In this document: positions 55,601-64,000 of the stretch, one piece after another
Layout of the letters: every line of letters starts with the position of its first letter
How positions within the stretch are numbered: position 1 is the stretch's first letter
Assembly: GCF_030867095.1 (NCBI RefSeq)
Contig: NC_081826.1
Span: 250,150,251 to 250,214,250, forward strand
Source: Alligator mississippiensis
Taxonomy: Eukaryota > Chordata > Crocodylia > Alligatoridae
Direction: 5' to 3'
DNA length: 64,000 nt
Made by a program: the position numbers and the translations under genes
The notes under the pieces: generated by a model
What the model saw: only the letters and a program-made list of their open reading frames with translations
Database searches by the model: none
What the model was told of the DNA's origin: nothing

Positions 55601-57484
55601 AAAACTGAGCTGAAATTTAAGTGGAAGATGTTCCTTTCTTAGGATAAAGGCTTCACTAAGAATATGTTGCAATTCAACAAAATGCTTAGGCATTGCTTCC
55701 AGTTCAAATCACTTCATGCTTGTATGTTATACAATTTATAACACCACAAGATAAAAATGAGGATTCTTTTTTACTTTCATTCCTTTTTCATCTTCTGCAA
55801 GGTCAGGATATCACTATATAAAAAAAGGACTGAAGCATAACGTTGCACTACATGGACTTATTTGGGTAACACTCGCTAAATGCTTAAGTAATCTGTGTCC
55901 ACCAAGCAGTGAGCCTACAATTGTCTAGGTAAAACAGCCACTACAGTGTAACTCTGCTTATATGCATAGCTGGAAACTGCTTCATTTGCCTTAGAGAATA
56001 ACATCCCAGTTCCAACTTGCTACTTATATATTACCTGCATATTTGGGGGGGGGGGGGTCGTCAAACACATGGCCCGCAGGCTGGATCCGCAGAGCCCTGC
56101 CATCTGGTCCCTGGTGCTGCCCCTAGGTCTTATCAGACACACACGGGGCACAGCACATGCCCATGAGGCAAGGCCAGTCCACAGGCCTGATCCTGCCCAC
56201 AGAACCCTTCCCCTTTCCCAACATACCTAATTTGAGAGCTACTCTGACTAGTCTGGGATCTGCACTGTGGTATGTATCCCAGAGTGGGCACTGTATGTGG
56301 CACAATCCCACCGGGGTGGGCCCCGCACCATGTGTGTTGCCATATCTGGCTACTCTGGAACACATACCACCTATGATGCCTCCTCCAGCCAGTCTGGAAC
56401 CCATGCTGCACAAAGCAGCTACTGGATCAGGTATGCTAGGGGAGGGGAAAGGGGAAGTAGGGCCCACAAACCCTCTCTATCTGGCATGCAGACTAGGATG
56501 TGATTGAGTTTGATACCCCTCGATTAAGGGGACAAATCACAAGTGCATAGTACCATTTAGCCCCACTGTTTATTTTTTAATTGAATTATATTCTAGTTAA
56601 GTTCAAAGAAATGAAGGAGTAGGAGTTATCCAAGTCAGAAGCATTAAAAGTGATGGGAAGCAGATAACAGCTATGAAACTCTCCTGTCATTCTCAAGCCT
56701 TCTAAAAGCTCTCTCAAAACTGAGGATTAGAAGATACAAAATTCAATTTCTATACTCTGCTACTTACCTTGCTGATGTCAAGATCCTTGCAAATGAGGAA
56801 GCAATCCCTAGTTAGGAAAGCTAAACATGGGACACACTAAAGTTGCCACAGGCTTTATACACAGACATACACAATACAAATATTTATACTCACTACCTGA
56901 TAGCCATTTCTTTGTTAGTTTCTTGTAGTTAAACTTAAATTAAGACAAATATGCAATTTAAATAGTTATACTCACCTTCAGCATACAGTCCTTTAGGGTT
57001 ATCTGGACACGATCTTGACAGATGTCCCATCTCACCACAAATAAAACATTTTGCAAATGGAAATTCCCCTGCAAAATTTGATTTGTTTTCTCATGATACA
57101 TGCTACAGCCGTCACAGTAAACATACAGATAAAACACTAGCTTATGCAATGAATGAGATTTACACAGAAGAAATCAATATTGCAGTAATCCAGAACCAGT
57201 TTAAAACAAGTAATGTGTGTCTTCACAACAACTGTTACTTTTTCTGACTAAAAAAAGAAAATATTATACTTCAATGAATGGAAACCCCTTACACAGCATT
57301 CCCGTTAAGAAAGAAACAGATATTAAAGCATACCAACAGCTGGGTCTATTTTTGCTTTACACTTGCTGATTTCATGCTCTGTAGATCCACACCGATAACA
57401 GATTCCAGTACCTATATCCTGATTTTCAAGTGCTGCTGGACAATCTGCAATGCCATGGCCAGGCTTTCTACAGTGGAAACATAC
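52496..57484 (-). CDS. ZCCHC9: ZCCHC9, zinc finger CCHC domain-containing protein 9, C-terminal half (last four coding exons); N-terminal exon outside window
   Basis: Four minus-strand exons join into 429 nt, 142 codons plus stop, aligning with human ZCCHC9 from about residue 128 to 271. They carry four CX2CX4HX4C zinc knuckles: CFHCRKPGHGIADC, CYRCGSTEHEISKC, CFICGEMGHLSRSC and CRLCGSVEHFKKDC, followed by the conserved basic tail ending PKVVNF. The family is nuclear/nucleolar and binds RNA-type ligands through the knuckles; a precise role is not established from sequence. The exon encoding the basic N-terminal half (human start MTRWARVSTTYNKRP) was not seen up to 64000, so the gene is probably cut by the window edge. 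It converges on ACOT12. Confidence 0.95.
52612..54765 (-). other. ZCCHC9 last intron
   Basis: It contains a T18G-type homopolymer junction at 53050-53078 and otherwise AT-rich sequence. No mobile element is recognised. Confidence 0.6.
53050..53078. repeat. Homopolymer junction: T run followed by G run
   Basis: A run of about 18 T is followed directly by about 11 G, a low-complexity tract prone to length error in assembly. Confidence 0.85.
54766..54834 (-). CDS. ZCCHC9: ZCCHC9 exon with zinc knuckle 4
   Basis: It encodes GCCRLCGSVEHFKKDCPENQ then NS. The acceptor is tttaatag and the donor gtgaga. Human has GGCKLCG where this has GGCCRLCG, so an extra Cys precedes the knuckle. Confidence 0.94.
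54835..56975 (-). other. ZCCHC9 intron between knuckle 3 and knuckle 4 exons
   Basis: It holds a hAT-type element (56050-56522) and otherwise AT-rich sequence with no recognised coding signal. Confidence 0.6.
56050..56522. mobile_element. hAT-type non-autonomous element (GTCAAAC ends)
   Basis: The left end GTCGTCAAACACATGGCCCG, after a G run, and right end GAGTTTGATACCCCTCG are inverted and fit the GGGTGTCAAACTCATGGCCC style of hAT elements. The interior is GC-rich and non-coding; open frames on both strands are compositional. Confidence 0.65.
56976..57068 (-). CDS. ZCCHC9: ZCCHC9 exon with zinc knuckle 3
   Basis: It encodes EFPFAKCFICGEMGHLSRSC then PDNPKGLYAE. The acceptor is ttttgcag and the donor gtgagt. 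The exon begins with the last two bases of a Gly codon. Confidence 0.96.
57334..57484 (-). CDS. ZCCHC9: ZCCHC9 exon with zinc knuckles 1 and 2
   Basis: It encodes VCFHCRKPGHGIADCPAALE, then NQDIGTGICYRCGSTEHEIS and KCKAKIDPAV. The acceptor on the minus strand is tttcaaag at 57485 and the donor is gtatgc. It is almost identical to human. Confidence 0.96.
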
Positions 57485-58867
57485 CTTTGAAAATAAAACA
57501 TGAATTAGTAGACTGACCATAGAAATGCACATGTCTACAGACAAACTTGTTTACAGCCAAAAACTGAAGAACCCCTTTATTGTTAGTACTGCCCAATTGT
57601 TATTTGTGTCTAATTTTATTTTTGCTAAATTCCTTTTTATATTAAAATTACTTTAAACTTATCTACTTATCTACTGTGGCATAAAGGTAATAGGACAGCA
57701 ACAAGGTTTAAGCGTCTGGATCAAGAAAAGCTGTGCTCAGGGAGAAATTAGAATTAGGGATCTCAGTAACTAAAACTCAATAACGGGTACTGAAAGAGAC
57801 AGTACAAAATCACTGACTAATAAGGATTCTGTGGCTATAAAAAGATACTTATACTTCTTCCCAAGAGGAAAATGCCTGGAATATAAAAATAATCTCATTA
57901 GCGCAGTGAATCACAAAACCATCGTGAATACAGGCCTGTGACAATTGATCAAGCCAAATACTATAGTCACTACTGCTGCATCTATGATGACACAAGAACC
58001 TCATCATGGGCATCAGCACCTGAGCATTACAGAATGAATGCACCCTCCCTCGGAAAAAAAAACTGGTACATTTGGCAGGTGCAGGCAGAGAAGGAGCCTG
58101 GCACAAGCTGCAATGCAGTTCTGCAAGTTTTAAGACATGTCTACAGAAGTTTGTCCCTGGAACCCCTACCACAACAGACATCATTAAGACAGTAGTGATA
58201 TGTTACCTGCATTCTACCTTAATCCTACAGTGTACTTATTAGCAAAAGTCTGGGATGCCCTGATATCGGCAATGGGCTTACCTTCTGGGCCAAATTCAGC
58301 ACCAGTTTGTACAAATAGTTGCTACTAGATATCTAATTAGGAATTAGCTGGTGATCTCACTCCAACTGCTTGGCACCAGGCATCCACCTCTGAGAAACCT
58401 CCATGATAACTGATGCCTACAGAGTGGCACCTGGGAGTGCCAAGTCAATCCTTCCCTGGCCCCAAAATTGCTGCAGTTTTATATGGCGAGCGAGGATCCC
58501 TGGCTCTTGGTAGTGACACCTGATGCCTCCTGCAGCTGCACTCCACTCCCTGCTTCCATTCTGGCACCTCCCTTTATTGAGTACCCAAGGCTCTCGTGCC
58601 ACAAACAGCAGCTGTCCATGCCACTTGTGGCACATGTGCCATGAGGTGTCCACCTGTGGCTTAGAGCATCGTTCAATGGGGAGCAAGATGTGGGAAAGCA
58701 TTCTTGCCAGGAAAACCACAGGAGCAGCCACGCTTTAGGGCAAAGCATAGAATGAACCTGGATTGGCTTATACATCGTTTATTTACAATTATCAGTTATT
58801 TAGAGTCATCAAGACAAGCCAAGTCTCTAAAAAGTAAGTAACACTGAATTTCAGATAGTGTCTAGTC

Positions 58868-59187
58868 CAATAATTCTCAGTCAGTGTGTCACCCTGGGAC
58901 ACCATCAGATCCTTTGAAGAGTACTGCAAGCTGTGAGAAAATAAGGCCAATGTGAGGAGGTTAGCAGATAAGCATAGGCTCAGCCTTGTCCCTGCCTGGC
59001 CAATCTCTCACCCTGATCCCCAGCCCCCTTCAAGGAGCTAAAAACACTAGTATATAAACTATTTGAAACCGAGTACAGGAAAAACACTATAGTATATACA
59101 TTTTTTAAACTGAGTACCACTCAATTTACAAAAGCTATAGAGCGTACCTCGAGTGCAGTGAGGGGTGCCTCGAGTTGAGAACCACTG
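58868..59187. mobile_element. hAT-type non-autonomous element with 8-bp flanking repeats
   Basis: The right end GTTGAGAACCACTG and left end CAATAATTCTCAGTCAG are inverted, the left one decayed. Flanks gtctagtc and gtctcatc match at 6 of 8 positions. It is a relative of the element at 27193. Confidence 0.75.
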
Positions 59188-59646
59188 GTCTCATCTATAG
59201 CAGGTGGGAATTCCACTTCCTTACTGCACACCTTGCTTCCAGTGAGCAGATACACCAATTCCTCCATCTACCAAGAATTTGGCACTGTTTGTGACCACTT
59301 GAGTACACTACTCCTTTACACAATTACAGATCAAAGAATCACACAGACAAGAGTCATATACAATTTGATTACATCATTTGAGTTTATATTAACTATTCAG
59401 TTTCAAAACAAACAAATTTTAGCTGTACTAGTACAACTTTCTCTAAACAAGGTCTAGATTTAAAATTGTGTATCAGTAGCATCACCGACCCCTGTAGACA
59501 TCAACCCTTCCACTTCCTCAGATGATATCAAAGGCTCAATCCAAGTGAAACCCCTACCACTATATAGTAATGCAAGTGTGGGGTAGGACGAAAAAAAAGG
59601 CAGGTTGCATTTATGTTTGTTTCCCCACCGTAAAAGGAAAAAAAGA

Positions 59647-60190
59647 TCATGAGATCATAAGAAAGGAGGGCTGGAAGGGACCTCACAAGGTCATCTAGAC
59701 CAGCCCCCAGTCAAAGCTGGATCACCCCTAACTAAACCATCCCAGCTAAGTGTCTTATCTAACCAGCTCTCCAAAATTTTCAGGAATGGAGATTACACAG
59801 CTTCTCTAGGTAGCCTGTTCCAATGTTTGCCCAACCTCATACTCAGAAAGATCCTCCTAATCTCCAACCTAAATTTCCTCTGCTGAGGGTTGAGTTCATT
59901 GCTCCTAATCCTGTCTCCTACAGCCACAGAGGAAAGTCTATCTTCATCCTCTTCACAAACCACCCTTCAGGTATCTGAAGACTGTTATCAATTCTCCAGA
60001 CTGAAAGAACTAGGGTTATTTAGTCTCACAAGGCAAGCTTCCCAGGCCCCTTATCATTTTTGTTGCTCACCACTATATTTTTTCCAATCTGTCCACATCT
60101 TCCTTGAAGCATGGGGCCCCAAACTGGACATAATACTCCAGGCGAGGCCTCACAACTGCCGAAGATGGAAGTACTGTTAGGTGAATTTAG
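59647..60190 (-). mobile_element. CR1 LINE fragment
   Basis: The minus strand shows the CR1 tail (gggctggaagggacctcaca) and the ORF2 C-terminal region, with decayed frames. It may extend to about 60270, just before the LTR. Confidence 0.85.
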
Positions 60191-60294
60191 TTCACATGGG
60201 CTCTAAAAAACCACAACTTGCACACTGAAGAAAGAGACGATTGTGAGCTTTCTTAACAGACAGATAAACCTGCCCTGGGATGTTCTGTGCCTTT

Positions 60295-60801
60295 TGTAGC
60301 GGTCGAGTGGTAGGCTAGGAAACGGCAGGTGGGTAGTTTCCCGCGATGGAGCAGAATTAGGCACAGAAGCATATCTATTAAACCAAGATTACTTTACTTA
60401 CACTGTCGATGGACACAGCGTAGGCGAAGAGTTAACTTCAGTTACAGTTGCAAACCGAACGAGAGCTCTATTAACCGAGGTGAGATGTCCGTGGACAATT
60501 CAACGAGTATGCAGGACATGGGGTACGTCGGGAAAGTCGATGACGGGGAGTCGTTGGTGGTTGATCAGTCCGCCAAGTTCACTCTGAGATGGGCACAGAG
60601 TTCTCCGACTTGGGCGGAAACTGCTCTAACTTTTATACGGCTAGCGAGCCAATTGCTAGTCGCCATGTAGGAATAATTTAGAACCGGCCAATAATGGTGT
60701 GCGTATTTGCATAAGGATGGCGGGAACTTTTCTGCATCAGGGTTCTCCACCACAGAGGAAAATTCCACTGTGCCGAGGCACTTAACTACTGGGTTCTGAC
60801 A
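60295..60801 (-). mobile_element. Solo LTR, 507 bp, with 5-bp target duplications
   Basis: Read on the minus strand it starts TGTCAGAACCC and ends CCGCTACA (TG...CA). It is flanked by perfect 5-bp duplications (CCTTT on the + strand at 60290-60294 and 60802-60806). A TATAAAA box lies inside (60631-60637, minus). No internal gag-pol or second LTR is next to it, so it is a solo LTR left by recombination. It is higher in CpG than its surroundings, which suggests a fairly recent copy. The family (Ty3/gypsy or ERV) cannot be set from the LTR alone. Confidence 0.85.
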
Positions 60802-61902
60802 CCTTTCAAATGTCAAGTTTACTGACACACAAACTGCTGAAAACCAAAAGTTCATTGCCTGGTTGTCAAAGGTTTGAGCCTCACTGAACACAATGGGAAA
60901 GACACAAGGCAGCTGCTCTCTTTGATGGTAAATTCCTATTTTTTTTAAACAGGAAAAAAAGTGCATGTCATATAGGAGCATGTGATCCTTTAGGTAGCAG
61001 CAGGTACGTAGCCAACTTGTCACTGTTGAGAGGTTGTAAAAACATCCTACATCACTCTATTCCCCAGTAAATCTTAACAGACAAGTAAATCAATACTCAG
61101 AAGTGAACTGACACATCTGAGTTCACCCAACAGGCCAATAGCAGAGCCAGACACAAAACTTCAGGTTTCCTAAGAGCCAATTGACAGTTCTGTCACTTGA
61201 ACCTATGTGGTCCATGCAATTTCCAAGTTCTCTTCTTGTCTTGTACTGATTCAGACAATGCAGTGGGCATAACTATCATGCACTGACACGTTTGGTATAG
61301 CAGCTCACAGAACAAGTGAGAAAAGTCACAGGTGGTCCTTGCTGTCTGACATACATTGCAGACAGCAGCTCACTGGACAGCTGAACGCTTCTTTTATGTA
61401 GCTGCAGCCATGCACCAAACCATGGCCTGTTCTGTTCCCCTGCTCCCCACCTACAAGCACCTCCCAAGCCCTATCCCTACTTTTGCTTGGCCCCAGCAAG
61501 CAATCTTTTGGCCCACCCACTCCCCATTCAGGGATGGCAAATACTGTAACGTTGTATTTTTTTGTTTTCAGTACTTCAGGGCTTCTTGGGTCCCACCTAA
61601 TATGGGCTACAACATGGGACTTTCATACCACTTTTCCCAGTGGGGCAGCATCTTTCTAGATCCTAGTATACAGCACAGGAGAGCATAATGTGGAGGGGAC
61701 AACTCCGCTTCCTTATCCCCCAAGTCCTGCTACCACCCAATCCCTGCACTGCCATTGAATCCCTACCCTCTCCTATCACCCATACCCATTTGTTAAACAC
61801 TGAGTTTCAGAAAAGTGGACTTTCAAAACTCAGAGTACTGGAGGGCAGCATCTGATGGGAGGCAGGTCTAAGTGGAAAAGGAGTCCGGAAGAATTGGTAG
61901 TA

Positions 61903-62128
61903 CAGCTACTCACTTAAAGTTGTAGTTACGTTCTTGAAAAATGTGACTTTAAGCAAAACGATGTTAAGTGAATCCAGGTATGTCACAGTAGTTACCTACT
62001 AGCAGGCCGCAGCCAAACAACATTATAATTGAATATTACACAACTTTAAATGAGTATATTCTCTAATAGATCAGCAACATAACAACAAAACAATGTTAAC
62101 CAGGACAACATTAAGTGAGGAGTACCTG
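61903..62128. mobile_element. Mariner/Tigger-like MITE with TA target duplication
   Basis: The left end CAGCTACTCACTTAAAGTTG and right end ATTAAGTGAGGAGTACCTG are inverted repeats, flanked by TA on both sides. Internal AAGCAAAACGATGTTAAGTG words are typical of this element type. Confidence 0.7.
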
Positions 62129-62154
62129 TATTTTAAAGTGACAATAAGAAAAAT

Positions 62155-62756
62155 AAAACTCTGGCATACATCAATCGATGCATTTCCCGTAAATCCAAAG
62201 AAGCGATTCTCCTGCTTTACTCAACATTGGTGCAGCCGCAGCTGGAGTATTGCGTCCAGTTCTGGGCGCCACACTGCAACAAGGATGTGCTAAAGCTCGA
62301 GAGGGTCCAGAGAAGGGTCACCCATATGATCAGGGACTTGCATGGCAAGCCATAAGAGGAGAGGTTGAGGGATCTCAGACTCTTCAGCCTAAAGAAAAGA
62401 AGGCTGAGAGGGGACCTGATTGCAGCTTGCCGCTATATCAGAGGCGTACATCAGGGGCTTGATGAACAACTGTTCACCAGGGTGCCCTTGGGGAAAACTA
62501 GAAACAATGGCCACAAACTCCTGGAAGATAGTTTCAGGCTGAACATTAGGAAAAACTTCTTCACAACTAGGGTGTCCAGACTATGGAACAAGCTCCCCCC
62601 AGAGGTGGTGCAATCATCTACCCTACAGGTCTTCAAGAGAAGACTGGACAGTTACCTGGCTGGGGTCACCTGACCCCAGATGTCTTTCCCGCTCATGCAG
62701 GGGGCTGGACCCAATGATCCTTCAGGGTCCCTTCCAGCCCTATGATTCTATGAAGA
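62155..62756 (+). mobile_element. CR1 LINE 3' fragment, about 600 bp
   Basis: On the + strand it encodes the CR1 ORF2 C-terminus; DLRLFSLKKRRLRGDLIAAC and LNIRKNFFTTRVSRLWNKLP are open over 102 codons (62365-62673). It ends with the CR1 tail (CCCTTCCAGCCCTATGATTC). It inserted shortly after the Tigger-like MITE. Confidence 0.92.
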
Positions 62757-63116
62757 GATGCACAGGAAGAAAAGACAGCCTAGAAATGCACCAGCTTGGC
62801 TAACAAGGAATTAGCTGAGAAAATTGCAGAGCTATTGGTTATTACATTTTAAAACTCGTGGACTGCCAGGTAACTAGAAATGGGCCAATATAGTTTTCAT
62901 CTTCAAAAAAGGGTGGGGGGGGAGGGGGGAGATGAGAATGGAGTAGGATCCAGGGGATTAGAGTAACTCATCTAACTTCAATACCCAAAGAGACTCTCAA
63001 ACATATCATCAAGGAATCTATCCTCTGTATGACAAGGTGATGGGCTTTATGAACTGGGGGTTGGGGAGGGGGTGAACAGGGGTGGACAGAATAATGGATC
63101 TGGGGATATATTAACA

Positions 63117-63159
63117 CAGGGGTGGCCAGTCTGCAGCATGAGTGCCACAAGTGACATAG
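63117..63159. mobile_element. hAT-type element end fragment
   Basis: It begins CAGGGGTGGCCAGTCTGCAG, a hAT-like end. The adjoining repeat at 63160 interrupts it, and its right end is not identified. Confidence 0.45.
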
Positions 63160-63315
63160 GGTTTAGGTTGTAGCCGTGTTGGTCTAAGGACATAGGCAGA
63201 CAAGGTTCCTTGGGTGAATTTGATATCTTTTATTAGACCAACCCAAATAGCTGGAGAATAGTTATTAAGCAAGCTTTCAGGTTCAAAAACCCTTCGTCAG
63301 GCTAAGGAAGTTTCA
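63160..63315. repeat. Dispersed repeat with GTTGGTCTAA / TTAGACCAAC inverted words
   Basis: The text GTAGCCGTGTTGGTCTAAGG, later TTTTATTAGACCAACCCAAA and ACCCTTCGTCAGGCTAAGGA is a repeat I recognise from sauropsid DNA. The inverted 10-mers at about 63178 and 63234 suggest a non-autonomous DNA element; the class is not assigned. Confidence 0.5.
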
Positions 63316-63599
63316 GCAGTTGGTGTGTGCTCTTCCTGAATGGAAGTGACACAGGCACATGCACAAGTGACAGATCAGGGAGGAGACAGGCAGCATAGTT
63401 GCAGCTACAGCAGGGAGCAGAAAGCAAAGCAGCAAATCCAGCAGGGAGCATAGAGTTGGGAACTGAACGATGACCAGCACATAGGGCAGGAGAAGGGGAT
63501 CAGAGTGGCACTTGGGAAAGATGCGGGGCTAATTTGTGGTGCACAAGCCAAAAAGTTTCCCCCCACTATATTGTCACCTGCAAGTCACAGGAAGTAATT

Positions 63600-64000
63600 C
63601 TTCCATTCTATTCAGCACCAGTAAGGTCTCATCTGGTGTAAGGGCCAGTTCCAAGTAACACACTTCAAGACAGACATGGACAAATTGGAAATATTCCAGA
63701 GAAGAGCAACAAGCGATTACTGGTCTAGAGAACACAACATACAGGAAAGGCTGAAAGAACTGGGATTGCTAAGTCTGGAGAAGAAAAGACATGGGGTGGT
63801 GGGGGCAAAGGTGCGAGAGTGATGCTAACAGTCTTCAAGTACAAAAAAAAGCTGTTACAAAAATAGGGATAACTATTTTCTGTGTCCACATGAGCTGAGA
63901 CAAGTACTAACAGCCTTACCAGTAAATGCAACAAAGGAAATTAAGTTGGCTATTCCCAAGAACTAAACACAGAAATAGATTACCAAGAGAGGATACAGAA
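63600..64000 (+). mobile_element. CR1 LINE fragment, runs off the window
   Basis: On the + strand, wording such as ATTCCAGAGAAGAGCAACAA and AAGAACTGGGATTGCTAAGT corresponds to the CR1 ORF2 C-terminal region (RVQRRA, LFSLEKRR) in old, decayed form. Confidence 0.7.

Larger units (their letters stand above)
57485..64000 (-). other. Probable ZCCHC9 intron 1 (runs off the window)
   Basis: No exon for the basic N-terminal half of ZCCHC9 is seen here. The region holds a hAT-type element, three CR1 pieces, a solo LTR, a Tigger-like MITE and a short dispersed repeat, listed separately. 57485-58860, 60802-61900 and 62757-63110 show nothing recognisable. Confidence 0.55.

Noticed and set aside
56768-56810. 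Possible extra ZCCHC9 exon (minus strand, between ctaactag and gcaag|gtaagt)
   Set aside because: Splice-like signals flank about 40 bases, but including it would break the frame between the knuckle 3 and knuckle 4 exons, and the human protein has no counterpart.
60565-61023. 152-codon minus-strand open frame
   Set aside because: It runs across the solo LTR boundary into flanking DNA, so it is not a gene.

Overview
The window is vertebrate nuclear DNA: sparse multi-exon genes with GT-AG introns, a CpG-rich first exon, and abundant interspersed repeats. The repeats (many CR1 LINE copies, hAT-type non-autonomous elements, a MITE family whose ends read like GGGTGCATCTACA, and an LTR element) look sauropsid, most likely crocodilian. 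That placement comes from recognising repeat style, not from a database search.

Two host genes are present, arranged tail to tail. On the + strand, 1406-44979 holds a complete 15-exon gene for ACOT12, the cytosolic acetyl-CoA hydrolase with two HotDog domains and a START domain. All introns are GT-AG, all phases join, and the spliced CDS is 1644 nt (547 codons plus stop), close to the 555-residue human protein. On the - strand, 52496-57484 holds the last four coding exons of ZCCHC9, a CCHC zinc-knuckle protein, with all four knuckles. Its first coding exon was not found and probably lies beyond position 64000. As I recall it, ACOT12 next to ZCCHC9 matches the amniote order on human 5q14.

Layout: 1-1405 upstream sequence and CpG-island promoter; 1406-26961 ACOT12 exons 1-11; 26962-38624 the very long intron 11, full of CR1, an EN/RT LINE and MITEs; 38625-44979 exons 12-15 (START domain), with an L1-like reverse-transcriptase fragment in intron 12; 44980-52495 intergenic; 52496-57484 ZCCHC9 exons; 57485-64000 probable ZCCHC9 intron 1, with hAT, CR1, Tigger-like MITE and solo LTR insertions.

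No new gene system, CRISPR, tRNA or rRNA is visible. The most useful observations are a Gly-to-Glu change in the otherwise conserved second HotDog segment of ACOT12, an AATAAA just after the ZCCHC9 stop codon, a solo LTR with intact 5-bp target duplications, a perfect 28-bp inverted repeat, a nested LINE/Ty3-gypsy fossil pair, and one unassigned 142-codon open frame.
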